From the NCBI RefSeq assembly GCF_954871325.1, contig NC_088776.1:15190052-15254051 (forward strand): a stretch of DNA of 64,000 nt, in the 5' to 3' direction. The position numbers and the translations under genes were made by a program. The notes under the pieces are model-generated. The model was not told the origin of the DNA. It saw only the letters and a list, made by a program, of their open reading frames with translations, and searched no databases. The DNA is from Gordionus sp. m RMFG-2023 (lineage: Eukaryota; Nematomorpha; Gordioida; Chordodea; Parachordodidae). Shown one piece after another: positions 20,517-32,415 of this stretch (position 1 is the stretch's first letter; the number at the start of each line of letters is the position of its first letter).

Positions 20517-21512
20517 GACTTTTTTTAAAAAACACTGAAGATAGTGAAAATCATACCTAAAGCAAAAAAGTATTGTATAATAATTTAATAAAATTTTAAT
20601 TTTTAAAATATTTTTAGCAATTAAAACCCCTCCCATAATAACAAATAATGAAAGAATTGTTGAAACAATAATTGAGTCAGGATATAGAGCCATCTAAAGG
20701 TTAGTTATTCTAAAAATACATTTGGGCAGTTTTATAATAACTTAGCTGGTATTATTTAATAAATAATAATTTTAGATATTTAATTTAGTAAAAAAAATGA
20801 GATTGCAACAATGTGCAGCAATGATTTTTTTAAAAATAATTTTAATTTGCATCTCAATATTTAGACATAAACTTAAAACTAAAATCTTTCTACAAAACTA
20901 GAGTATCCCCAAACTTTATGTGCTAATCGAAAGTTAAAATTTCAAAATAGCTATTTTACTAGATGGTTATGGCTAGCATACTCTATCCGAGACAGTGGAG
21001 CTTATTGAAAGATATGTGTCCTGTTTGGACCACGATATGCTGGCAGAAATCTAGTGAGTTTAACACTCTTGTTAAGACTCTTTTCATCAAATACAAAGAT
21101 GCGGGAGAAATTTTTGACAATCATCAGAAAACAAATTATCACAAAAGCTGTGAACTGATGATTTCGTCAAAAGAATCAATTCAAAAGGGGGATATGATTC
21201 CCATTTCATCACTTATTGATAAAAACAGGGTTAAAATCGCAAAAGAAAATAGTTGTAAGATAAAACTAACTATTGAGGCCATTTTATATTGTGGCTTGCA
21301 AGGCCTAGCACTACGTGGCCACAAGGATTCAGGAAGCTTAAATTTTAATAATAATGATAACGAAGATAATTTTAGTGGACTTTTAAAATTTTTTAGAAAA
21401 ATTGATTGCTGAAATCAATTCTGCCCCATGCTTCTCAATTTTGGCAGATGAGACCACGGACATTGCTGGCATTGAGCAGATGTCATTGTGTGCGCGATTT
21501 GTAGATACTCAT
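20517..21512 (+). pseudogene. N-terminal part of the D2 DUF4371 hAT transposase
   Basis: A first exon MDIRLFLKNTEDSENHT (20517-20567) has the usual start of this family. The main piece (20963-21412) contains QWSLLKDMCPVWTTICWQ, NYHKSCELMISSKESIQ, then IEAILYCGLQGLALRGHKDS and NFSGLLKFF. A frame change follows, then INSAPCFSILADETTDIAGIEQMSLCARFVDTH (21415-21512), which is the catalytic-core start (ADETTD). There the left end of hAT element A cuts it off, and the rest of the protein is absent from the window. DUF4371/ZMYM-type hAT; dead. Confidence 0.75.
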
Positions 21513-23559
21513 CAGGGTTGGGCAAATTTTCAGAAAATTGTATTCGGATACAGATACAGATACTTTATAAAATTTTGTATTTAAGATACAAAATACTTAT
21601 ATTTTTTTAAAAAAAGTATCTAAGATACAAGATACTTTTAAAAAACATTAAATAGTCAAAATCAAAATGTATAAAGCTTTATTTTCTTATCTGTAGTATA
21701 AATTTATAAAAAAATATTTAAAATAAATTGTAGAAAATAACAAATTTATTATAAAAGATAATGCGATATTCCATTTAATAATTATATAATTAGTAAATAA
21801 TAATAAATCAGCATTATTTTTTAATATTATTAATTTTTCAAATGATTTATCGTTCAATCTTTGACGATTTGGTCTATTAACCATATTAGCAAAGCTAAAT
21901 AATCTTTCAACGGGGGCTAAGGAGGGTAATATTGTGTTATATTTAATAAATATTTCTTTTATATATTTATAACTATTTAACATATTTATACTCCGCCTGT
22001 CATCTTTCATATAATTTAGGACCTCTATTTCAATATCATTTATTGAATTATTAGAATTGGATGTGGTACTTTTAAGGCAAAAGTAATCATCATCTTCATC
22101 AATTGAAGATTTTGTTGAAGTATTAATTTCAATATTATTTTTAAAAACAATTAAAACTTCATGTAATAACAAATCCTGAAGGTATTTTTTTTCTTTTTCA
22201 CCATCAATCCAACGATTTTTAAAATAGGGATGAGAAATAGTTGCCAAAAATGCACTTTTAAAATTGTTATCAAAATCATATATATTTTTAAATCTTTTAT
22301 TTAAATAATTTTCTTTGGCAATAGCTAATGGTTTGCAAAATTGTAGAATGGTTTGAATTAAATTTGTAATTTTTTTAATGACATTTAAAATTGGAGCTGA
22401 TTCTCCATAATAGCAGTTGATTTCACTCTGTATTTTGTCAATCGCTATAGCCAATGGGGCCATTATATTGCAATATTCTTCTAAATATTGAATTTCAATA
22501 TCTCTTAATTTAGGAAATTCTAATTTTTGACATAATTTAGGAAGTTCGCCTTTAAATTTTAATAAACTATGAAGACTATCATACAAACTATTCCATCTAG
22601 TGCAACAAGGTGTAACTAATTATTTTCCTAAAACTGCTTTGATATGTTCTCCAGTTTTAGGCCTATTATTTGCATTCCATAGCTTAGTACATTTAGCTAT
22701 TGCAGGATGATGAATTTTAGAAATGTTAGGAGAATCCTTAATAGCTCTCTTGACATCTGTTGTGGCAATTAGACTTATCGTATGGCACAAACAACGAATG
22801 TGTTGAAGCAATGTTATTGAGGCTTCTTTAGACCCTTAAATAAACAAATAAATAATTTTATTTGAAAATTTTTACTAAATTTACAATATCATGTAAATTT
22901 TAAAGAAGTATTATATAATACTTTCAATGATTTCGAATTCTATACATTCATCATCATTGATGTCAAAGTTATTCTCTACAGCTTCCATAGAATATCCAAA
23001 CTCCTTGAAAGCTTTCTTAAAGTTAGAGCCGTTATCTGTAGCAGTTGCTATAACTTTTTCGTCAATACCAAAGTCACGATTAATTTCTTTATTATGATCA
23101 TCTTGAAGTACTTCAAAAAATTTGCCATTAAGCATGCTTAGTATAAATTTATTGTTATAATTTTCGGTTGAAGAATCATCTGAAGACGAAGATAAACATA
23201 TTATTCTATTTTCTTCTTCCATAATTTTAAAATAGACTGATATAAAACGATTCAAATATGGTAGTTCTAATTGTTAGAAAATTGCTATATGACGACCAAC
23301 GTCATATATCAAAAATTATCTTAAAATTTCTAAATTTTGATTAAATTTTTTATTTAAATCTTAAAACAATATCATTTTACATTTTAAGGCTATTTAAATT
23401 AACCAATATAAATTTTTTTTAAAGTATCTGTATCTTTTTGAATACAAAGTTGGTTAAGATACAAATACTTTTAAATAATATGTATCTTAGATACTGGATA
23501 CAAGATACTTTCCAAAATTTTAAAAAAGTTACAAATATCCGTGATACTGCCCAACCCTG
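21513..23559 (-). mobile_element. hAT element A, TIR CAGGGTTGGGCA
   Basis: Exact 12-base inverted ends CAGGGTTGGGCA. Behind both lie repeated GTATCTTAGATAC-type words (AAGTATCTAAGATACAAGATAC at the left, several at the right). It holds a minus-strand hAT transposase. The flanks (ATACTCAT left, ATTATATT right) do not match, and the left flank is D2 while the right flank is E2, so something was lost next to it after insertion. Confidence 0.82.
21687..23255 (-). CDS. hAT transposase of element A (probably interrupted by short introns)
   Basis: Minus strand. The N-terminal piece 23255-22911 is acidic and Ser-rich (LSSSSDDSSTENYNNKF) and reaches the catalytic core (ATATDNGSNFKKAFKEFGY). The middle piece 22811-22620 has the conserved RCLCHTISLIATTDVKRAI and CTKLWNANNRPK. 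The C-terminal piece 22586-21687 has AFLATISHPYFKNRWI and the dimerisation motif IKYNTILPSLAPVERLFSFA...NRQRLND. Gaps between pieces (about 99 and 33 bases) can be introns or small breaks. Most motifs are kept, so this is one of the better preserved hAT genes here. No BED finger was seen at the start. Confidence 0.72.
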
Positions 23560-23835
23560 ATTATATTATTATATTTTATTTATAATTATATTATCAAAAT
23601 AAAACTATATTATTTTTTAACATGGCTAAAATATATTGTATTAAAAAATATAAGTTTGTTTATTTATATATTAAATTAAATTTAAAAAAAATTTATCATA
23701 AAATTTTGAACGGTTTTATGAACGTGAACGCGTTCCTTTTTTTTGAACATGAACTTGAACGTGAAAGCGTTCGATTTTTGTCAATGAACGTTGAACGCGA
23801 ACGCGTTCGATTTTTTAGAAATGTTTACAGCACTA
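23560..23835. mobile_element. Right-end fragment of a second GAACGCGTTC hAT (E2)
   Basis: Read inward from 23835 it starts TAGTGCTGTAAACATTTC. It then closely matches the left arm of E1 (19610 to about 19830) in inverted order, including CGAACGCGTTCGCGTTCAAC words and the ATATTATTTTTTAACATGG stretch. It runs straight into the right end of element A. The remainder of E2 is missing. Confidence 0.75.
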
Positions 23836-25101
23836 TAAAAATATAATGTTTCTATAATATTTTTTGTGCAATCATTTTTTAATGTCTTATATATTTTTCT
23901 TTTACATAAAAAATATAATTATTCATATTTCCAACATTTAAATTTTTTATACTTTATATATAAATTTTAAAGGCTCAAAAAAATTTAAATATTGATTATG
24001 GGTTATTTATTTTATAGTCATTCATATCCTGGTTATATCCACTTAATATTTTATAATTCAGATTTATTTAAAGTATTTATATGCCGCCGGTTATATCCGT
24101 TTAATATTTTTTAATTCAAATTTATTTCTATATAGCGATTTATATATTTAATTTTTTATAATTCATATTAATTTAAATTTGTATATTAGAAATAGTTATT
24201 AGTCCTAAAATTTATGCTTGATATTTTTAAATAACAATAATTTTATTTTAAAAAATTTTAATTATCCCCCCCACACCAAATTTCTGCGTACGCGCATGAG
24301 CTTGAATATTGGATGTATAATTGCAGAAATAACATGTTGATCTTCATATATATGTTCAAATCTTTAAAAAAAATAAATATGTAATTAATTTGATAATGAT
24401 AGGTTTAATACTTTTTATTAATCCCATTGAATAACGCGTATATCATTAGTTTACCATAATTTAGGCCACTAATTTTTTTAATTTTAAAATAACTATCGTT
24501 ATTGTTTGGATCAAATAACCTTAAATGCTTTTTTTCTTCAAATTTAATGATTTTACTTAGTTCTTCTTATATTATATAAAATAAAATAATTTATATTACA
24601 ATCAAATGTCGTTGTAAATTGGAACTTGAAGATTTTGAAATGGTATAATACTTTTTGGGCACATTTTATATTTGGTGAGTATTGAATTAGTTCTTTCAAT
24701 ATAGAATGTTACTGTAAGGCCATGGTAATGTTAATTCATCTGATTTTGAATTTTAAGAATCAGATAATGATGATGAAATAATATCAATTATGCCAATCTA
24801 TTAAATAAATTAAAATATAAACAATAATATTCAAATTAATAAATTATAATAATGGTGTGTTTAAAAATTGAAATGTGAAAAGGAAAAACAATTGTTTATT
24901 AAGACTTTTTTCTTAAAAAATTCGGATTAATATTAAATTTTCAAATAAATAAAAATAAAAAATGTTTTAAAAAATTGAACGAATGTTAAATTCGAACGCG
25001 TTCGTCATAAAAAAGGAGCGCGTTCACGTTCAAAGTTCGTCAAAAATAAAAAGAACGCCGTTCAAAAAAACGAACTTCGTTCACGAACATTCACAAATAA
25101 T

Positions 25102-26740
25102 TATTAACTTTAATTTGTTTCATTATATTTTTATTTGAGGCAGATTTTTTAAAATGATATTTGAGTTTTACAAAAAATTTAGATTTTAAGAATCATTAAA
25201 AAATTAACATATTTATGAAAATTTTTTATATGTTAAATTTTTAAATAATGAACAAACTTATAACTAATTAAGATTGTTGCAGATTAGGGTTAGGAATTTT
25301 TTTTTGATAAAATAATTTAGTTATACAAATATATTAAATATAAATTACAAGGATCTACTAATGCCCAGTATCCACATCAGGCCAATACTCATCCTATCGA
25401 TTGATCGTTTTTACTTTTGCCAATACTAGATTATTCAATTTATATTAAATATGTATTTAAAATTGGGAAAATAATATTTTAACTCGCTGGCTCTTAGATT
25501 AAAAAAGTTAAATGATATAGTAATGTTACATTAAACAAGAGTTTTTTATTCAAATATATTATATTATTTATGCCATTATGGTTTATTTTTATATGATGAT
25601 TTCACGCTTTATCCCAATTTTTAAATAAAGTGTTTCTAAATTTCAATATAGTGTCGCGTGGTAAATTTTATTATTTAAATTGAATAAGAAAATTTGAAAA
25701 AAAGAATCCAAAAATATCGTAGAAATTAATTATTAAAATATAGTATATGACGCCATCTAGCGAATAGAATAATTTTATTTTTTTACTTTTATAAATGAAT
25801 AAATTTATGAAAATTTTTTATAAAGGTATCTAGGCGAAAATATCTTATATAATTTCCTAAATGAAAATAAAGTTATTTCTTTATATAAGAAGTTAGAAAA
25901 GCAAGATGAGCAGGGATTTAAAATATAATCATATTATTATTCAAAATTTATATTATATTATATCACATTTTTATAATGAAATTGTTAAAATTTTTAAGTC
26001 CAAGTTTATAATAATTTTACTCAATTAATTTTAGACTCTTGAAAAAAAAGAAAAAAATTTATCTTAAATTTTGAAAAAGGTTATAACAAAAAATTTGATT
26101 CATATTTAATTAAAAATAACTTTATCTTATCTAGCACGTTGGTCATAGATCTGCCCAAAATGAGCGACGATAATTATATGAAGACCTACCCTTCATATAA
26201 TTATGCCGATTTTTTTCTCAAGGACACCAACAAAACTTGTACCCAGGTGAAACTAAATAAGTGAGTGGAACTAACCCAATACCGTTTTAGTAGATAATTT
26301 GATTTGCTAGAGAGAAAAATATAGAATATGAAGAAATAGAATAGAAATAGAAATAGAAATACTGTTTAAAGAAAAAAAATTCCAAATACAATATTAAATT
26401 AAATTAAATTAAAACTTTAAGGGATACTTTATCATTTTACAGATAACCAATTGATTATCATGATGTTTTTTTAGTTAAGAAATTAAATTTTTCTATTTAT
26501 AAATAATCTAAAAAATTTTTTTTTATTAATAATTTATTTTTAAAAAAAAATTTCACAAATTTTTCTTTTACAAATTATAATTAAAAATATATATTAAAAA
26601 ACAAATAAGCATATATTAAAAATAATATATATAAAAAAATTATGTATATATTAACATAAAAGAGAACTGATAGAAAAAAAATTTATTATAAAAAAAAGAG
26701 GTATATATCACCCTAGAAAAGAGTGAATGCTTAAAAAATT
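25102..26740. other. AT-rich spacer with one short perfect hairpin
   Basis: No gene or clear element is seen. At 26170-26204 two exactly inverted 14-base arms, ATAATTATATGAAG and CTTCATATAATTAT, are parted by ACCTACC. Near 25745 the words GCCATCTAGCG stand out, as in many animal repeats, but no borders were found. Confidence 0.5.
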
Positions 26741-26749
26741 AGACTGGCA

Positions 26750-27560
26750 GATTTCCAGGGCTGACGAAGGTAAAATCCTTCATTGAGGTCCCCTGAGTTC
26801 TGTCTCATTTTTTTCCTATGGCTTTAATGAAATTGAGAGCATCACTTCCGAACTTGCCTAGGTATTGGTAACGATTGGAATAAACCTTTGTTGGTGAAGC
26901 AAGCATATTTGTTTTTTTTAAGATTTCGGCCTTTTCGATGGCAGAAAATGGGAGGTTAGACTTGACGGCTAAATCGACACAGGTATAGTCCCAAGCGAAT
27001 GGGAGACCATTAGTCCAGGGAATGAGAGATCGTTTTCGTTTGAGAGGCCCACTGGTTCGAGAGTGGATAGAATATTAACTTTTTTAAGAGCAGATAGGAG
27101 AATGTTGTTAATAGATTTATGACGCAGTTGTCGTCCATGGGAGAACTTGCAGTGCAAGGGATGTTAAGCTTTCAATTCGATGGGATGACCACAGTCGATG
27201 CAAGAGGGAACCACAGCACTACAGCCAAGGCGTTGGGCTATGGAAATGAGTAGCTGTTCGCCAGTCAAAAGGAGGCCAAGATTGGAACTGATGGCTTTCA
27301 ACCATTCGTAACCTGAGCTTGCATATAAAAATTATTGGGATTATCCTCTAAGGGCCTGTTCGAAATTAGGTATTCAACGGAACGGGCGATCAGAGAAGCA
27401 TCCCAGTCTTTTTGAATACTGAAAGCGGGACTACAAAGGGTGGGTGGGCAATTGCTGTCCCAAAAGGTGAAGGCTTACGAGAGGTCAGTATCTAAAGGAG
27501 TGGATCCATTATCGATGATAGATTGAGCAGCAAAACGAGATGAGATATTAAATTTTATAT
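26750..27560 (-). mobile_element. LINE fragment, same family as 5947-8560
   Basis: Minus strand, C-terminal part only. From 27320 down: a Trp/Leu stretch with LGLLLTGEQLLISIAQRLGC, CIDCGHPIELKA, then HGRQLRHKSINNILLSAL and ILSTLEPVGLSNEND (27157-27030), IPWTNGLPFAWDYTCVD (about 26970), and the tail VYSNRYQYLGKFGSDALNFI (about 26850). Frames change between parts. The PW..WDYTC block matches that of the other copies, so the family carries it consistently. 5' truncated and dead. Confidence 0.78.
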
Positions 27561-29268
27561 TAGCAAAGAAATAAGGTATGTAAGTTAAAAAAATATAACA
27601 TTCTGTTTTTGTAGTTGCAATCGCTATGAAGCACTAAATATCAATTTTAACAAATTTAAAAAAAAATTCCTAATTGGAAAGAGAAGGGTAGTGCGATTAA
27701 AGGAATATAAAGTTATTATATAGATGAAAATATTCATAGAGAGATAAAAGCAATTTTTTATCCCATGATGAGATTGCGCTTCATAAAATCAAGAAACCCC
27801 ACCCCCTCCCACCAAGTTTTATGAGAAAACTGCTTCACAACCCTTACCCCGTATTAAAGCGGCCTGCTTGCCCACGCCATTAAGTCTTCTCTTCTTCATC
27901 ATATTAATCTTAAAACTTGGTATCTTTAAAAACGCCTTATCCTTACATATTGCTTTGCTTTAGTTAGTCATGGTCTGTCTCTAGTTCGTTGAACCGTAAC
28001 TTCAGAATCGAGAACTTGCCTATTCACGTTAGTAAATTCATTTATTTAAATTATACTAAATGCCCATGCAACTTAGTATAATTTTTTAAATCCAAACCGG
28101 GTTCAAAAATGAAATAACAAGTCCGGATTTATTCTACTCAAATTTTCTATTTCTATCTTAACAATTTACCAAATTCAGCTAATAAAATAATTTTTTTTTA
28201 ATAAAAAGCCAGCCCAGTTGTAAATTGTAAAAGCTAATTAAGCATTCAGGCTGGGCTTAAATTTAAAAATTAAATTATATATATAATTTAAAGTAATACA
28301 AAAAATCTTTTATTTATGCTTGAATCGTCTCTCCTTTCCTATCCCTTAAGAGATTGACATACAACAGGAGTATGCATGGTACAAGAACAGTATATTTTAA
28401 TATGGATTTTTCTTTGCAATATTATATTCATTTTTTGCTTTTTTCATATGGTAACATATATTTAGATAAATTAGAAGCATAAATATCCATAGAATATATT
28501 CGGAGCACAAATGATAAATCAACGAACAACTAGGTTGTATAGCTCCTCCCACCTCCCGTAATCTTATAAAAATTATTTGATTTGATACATTTTATATTTA
28601 TATTCAAAGCATCCTATCTAGTGAAAGTTCACAATCCGGTCCTAGGTCTTAGACCACAACCAGACCGGTTCTTTATTAATATTTTAATTTGTTTCACTAC
28701 TCAATTTATATAATTTTGTAGTAAATTTTTGTACATATTTTATTTTATAATTGCTGTTCTAGAGAGGAGTTACTTTAGTTTTTGCGTTCTTTTTTAGTTC
28801 ATTTTTATATTGCGATACTACAAATACGAAAAGTTTATCAAAAAACATTTTACTTTTGAATTAAATATTTGAAAGGCAGACCGGTGTTATATTGTCCATA
28901 AAAAAAATTGAACTGCATAAAAAATAGATGAAGCAAGTTTTCCAAAATGTTTAAACGTAGTTTTATTCTTTACATATATTTCTATGGTGGAAATTAATAT
29001 TTAATTTTTTTAGTTTTTCATTAATATAAAATTTAATAATTATGAAAAACATAAGGGGGGTACCTATTTTCCTTTTGCGTTGCGTATCATACCATTTCTT
29101 TATTTTTAAATTCTAAGTAAATAAATGATAATAGGTTGTCAACTATCTTAAATTTACCAGGTTCATCTATATTACATATATCGGTCTAGTATAATATTTT
29201 TCTTGTGATAATCAATTTGATTGAATCCAGATAAAAATTTCTAAATTATTATAGGGTATTTTGGGTAC
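27561..29268. other. Spacer with worn repeat patches
   Basis: No gene is seen. A G/C-richer patch at about 28080-28260 (CAAACCGGGTTC, AAGCCAGCCCAG, GGCTGGGCTT) looks like a decayed GGCCCG MITE. Short GC-rich patches lie near 27785-27870. The rest is AT-rich. Confidence 0.4.
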
Positions 29269-29276
29269 AATTGTAT

Positions 29277-29584
29277 GTTGTGATCTGCATCGGACCTAAT
29301 TTTTCAGGCCCGATTCGGAACGGATTTTTTTTATTTGTCCCGAAAACCCTGACCCGAAATAAAAATAAAGATTATTTGTCCGCCTGGCCCGAATTTACTA
29401 AAATATAGAAAAAATAGCACCTTTTTCTTGCAAGAATATTAAAATATATCAATTTGTTTCACAATTTAATATCTTATTTAAAAATTTAATTAGGTCAGTC
29501 CTGGCCCGAACCGAAATTGTTTTTAAAAATAGGCCCAGCCTGGCCTGAAACCCGTACGGGCAGAGCCGTGATTTACAGATCTCA
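29277..29584. mobile_element. GGCCCG-rich hAT MITE, family of 1053-1346
   Basis: Left part TGTGATCTGCATCGGACC and right part, read inward, TGAGATCTGTAAATCACG. The inside has the same GGCCCG/CCCGAA words parted by A/T tracts. The flanks AATTGTAT (29269-29276) and AATTGTAG (29585-29592) match in seven of eight positions. Confidence 0.78.
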
Positions 29585-29592
29585 AATTGTAG

Positions 29593-30453
29593 GTATTTTT
29601 ATGTTAGGAATTTATTTTCTTATAAAATTAACTTATTTATTTTTTAGTTCTCTATTTTTATCCCTACTTCATACCCAAGTCAATTTCAATGGAGAATAAA
29701 TATTAGCAGCAATGATATTTATCTTATAAACTGGTGAAATCTAAAATATTCAAAAATTTATAATTTATTTAAATAAAGTTACAAATCTTTTATCGATACC
29801 GTAAGAGACTTCAAGAGTTTATCAAAACTCTAAATCTGAAAATCACTTATACCTTTAACGTTTGCCTAATATTTGGAGTTAAAAAACCAACACAATCAAG
29901 GATCTTCAAAATCTTTGCCAAAGCTCCATAATCTGAAATTTATTTATTTCAAAAAATAACGATTATATTAATTTGGCGATATCCTCTAATAAATTTAGGT
30001 TCCTGGAAGTTAAAGCGTATATGTTGTATGGTATAACATATAGATTTTAGAGAAAATTTATAGTAGGATGGAAATGAAATTTTGATTTCATGCATTCCAA
30101 TATCGTCTGTATTTATTAAAAAAACTATATTCTCTCCATGGTTTTTTGAATTTAAAGAATTGAGAGAATAAAAATTATAAAAACTAGGTTCAAACATTTA
30201 ATATAATTAAATAGTTTCACAAATGTATATAATATATATCATTTTTAATTGTATTCAATAAATACATTAAGATTTTTTTTAAACAATTTATACAACTAAA
30301 ATTAAAGGAGTAGAACACCTACACCGATCCTGCTCCCGGGTTTTGAGGCGCCGTTCTTTAACAACAACCGATAAAATATAAGATATCTTAAAATACTTTA
30401 AATTAGTATAATAAATATGAAAAACGTAAAAATATATGCCGCGAACTTAAAAT
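29593..30453. other. AT-rich spacer, no feature seen
   Basis: A minus-strand ORF of 82 residues (29949-30197) is open but of low complexity, and no splice sites or family support it. Nothing else is seen. Confidence 0.4.
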
Positions 30454-30650
30454 TAGTGTTGTTAAACGGCTCGATTTGAGCCGATATTTAAAAAATGTTA
30501 ACTCAAAATTTTAGCCCAAAAGATATTGCCTAAGCTTATTGATTTCGTTAATAGATATCCAAACCTCTGCCATCTATGAGTAAAATCTCAAGGATAGCGT
30601 AATATTTTTCTGGATATAATATTGAGTATTTTTTTTAATATGTATATTTG
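30454..30650. mobile_element. MITE of the TAGTGTTGTTAAACGGCTC family, left part
   Basis: It begins TAGTGTTGTTAAACGGCTCG and keeps GAGCCGATATTTAAAAA and TTGCCTAAGC in the order of the complete copy at 52336-52558. It fades out near 30640 without the right end. Confidence 0.7.
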
Positions 30651-31019
30651 TGGATTTTATTTTTTAATATCTCTTCCATATTTTATCAAAATTATAATAA
30701 GTATTTATAAAATTATATAAAAATACTAAATAGAAATAAAAATATATATAAGTATCGAAGGCTCTAAAAGGGCTTAATTTAATAATGAGTATGTTACTAA
30801 AAAACAAGTATAATTATGTTTAAAAATTTCAAGTTGAAGTTCTTGTTTGAGAAATTTAGATTCGCGGTATTCGTTTGTTATTTTAAATATTTTCAGCGAT
30901 AAAATTTTAAAAAAAGGTATGTTGACTGGGAAAAATTGCCGTTAGTTGATATGACAATTAACTCAATAATATGAAATTATTGAATTTTGAATATTTATTA
31001 ATTTTTTTATTCTCCCCGG

Positions 31020-32415
31020 AAGTTAGAGGTTTAGAATTAATTGAGGAAGAAAAGAAGAGGCACACCAATAAGGGATTTGCTGTTGGATACAGGTTAAACC
31101 GTCGGGTCTGAGGCCATCCTGTAATGAACGGTTAGTTGGTTCGAGGATGTTGGGAATTTTTGCCTTATTAAATGCATTATGGATAATTTTGTTGATAGCT
31201 TTATGACGGAGATGGTGACCTTGACTACGGGTGCAGTTAAGGCTGTGTTGGGCGTTAGGATTGTACGGGTAAGTTACATTGGTGGCATGTGTGTGGTTGT
31301 GTAAGTGAGCAATCAAGTCGAAATCCTATAGTAATTCTCAGTTGTTCGTTGGTTAAGAGAGTATCTAAGGTTTGGCTTGGAAGTGCTTCGAGCCATTCGT
31401 GTCCTCCATATTTATCATTGGATTGTAATAATTGTATGTTGTTAATATCAATATGGTTATGATAGGTACTTTTTTAGGGGTTCAATAATAAATTTGTTGG
31501 ATATTTCGGTTGGAAATGTAAAACCGTCTGCTGTAAGTCGATTCCAAAGTTCGATTGCTGCGGTTAAAAGATCATCATTGGGTGTTATAAATGATGAGAT
31601 CGCTGAATTGAGGGATGGGCGATTTGAGATTAAAGATAGGGACAATAGTTCTAAAGTAATCATGTCGATACCACCTAGTTTAGCAGGTAATTGGGCAAGG
31701 TGCCAATTAAAATCCGATAATGAGAGGTTGAGGATTCTTTCTATAAAGGTTTTTAAGCGAATATCATGTTGATTAAAAAAGTTGAGGCGGTAAATGAGGA
31801 GGATGAGTAGAAAAGATCGAGATTTTAGATAAATAAAAACATTTTTATAATCAATAAAAAAGTTGGTGTGATGGAATGTGGTTATAAACTTTTCAAGGTT
31901 TTGCATTTCAGAAAATGTTTTATCGATAATTTTTTCCGATATATTATTATTTAATAATGGGAAGCTCAAGTTGAATATCTTCTTTTCAATAATGTGTAAT
32001 CTTTAAAAAAAATCAGAGGGTATCTCCGGGTTGAGGAAACATATTTCTGTTTTGGTTTTGTTTAATTGTAAACCGATTTTAATGCATCTGTTTCGAGATG
32101 GCTAAGGGCTTTGCTTATCTGATGTGAATTACCGCATAGTGTGCTATCATCTAGGTACCATAGGTTAAGGTCGAGGTCGAAATCTAATTTAAGATCTTTC
32201 ATCATGTTTTGAATAGCTAAGCTGAAGGGAATAGGGCCGAGGGGGTCGCCCTGTTGTACTCCCTCTTCGGAAAAAATAATGTTACCATTAAAAATAAGGG
32301 GAGTGCTATTCTTATAGCAAATGTCTACGAAGCGCCAATATTGGTCGTAAAAAAATTCGAGTGCCGAGGAACGCGAAATTGTATTGAAGGCATTCTTGAA
32401 ATTTGTAACCACTTA
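31020..32415 (-). mobile_element. LINE fragment, RT to endonuclease-like region
   Basis: Minus strand, third copy of the family. From 32412 down: the palm FKNAFNTISRSSALEFFYDQ, then EEGVQQGDPLGPIPFSLAIQNM, the catalytic WYLDDSTLCG (about 32140), thumb-side sequence (31969-31457, with LSLSDFNWHLAQLPAKLGGI), a His/Cys patch, then ARSQGHHLRHKAINK-like sequence and IPNILEPTNRSLQDGLRPDG (31316-31023). It is less broken than the 5.9-8.6 kb copy, but frames still change between parts, and the start and the WD part are missing. Confidence 0.8.

Larger units (their letters stand above)
20211..24304 (+). mobile_element. DUF4371 hAT element D2, inside E1
   Basis: Same family as D1. The left ~300 bases (G run, C run, AATGCAGATGCCGG, then AT-rich sequence to about 20515) match 10360-10635. 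The right 380 bases (23925-24304, ending TTTCTGCGTACGCGCATGAG after a C run) match 18554-18876. Ends are worn, and the flanking duplication is only doubtful. It carries the N-terminal part of a DUF4371 transposase and is interrupted by element A and by a piece of a second E element. Confidence 0.6.
19610..25093. mobile_element. hAT element E1 (GAACGCGTTC family), outermost of a nest
   Basis: The left end is TAGTGCTGTAAACATTTC followed by several GAACGCGTTC-like palindromes. The right part (24980-25093) carries the same kind of palindromes (TTCGAACGCGTTCG, GAACGCCGTTC, TTCGTTCACGAAC). The 8-base sequence CAAATAAT stands immediately outside both limits (19602-19609 and 25094-25101), which supports these borders, although the extreme right tip no longer reads as a good copy of the left. 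A minus-strand hAT C-terminus lies just inside the left end. Elements D2, A and E2 lie within. Confidence 0.55.

Noticed and set aside
19610-23835. One hAT element bounded by the two TAGTGCTGTAAAC ends at 19610 and 23835
   Set aside because: The flanking 8 bases do not match, and the right end lies inside D2 while the left lies outside it. The duplication CAAATAAT at 25094 gives a better partner for the left end.
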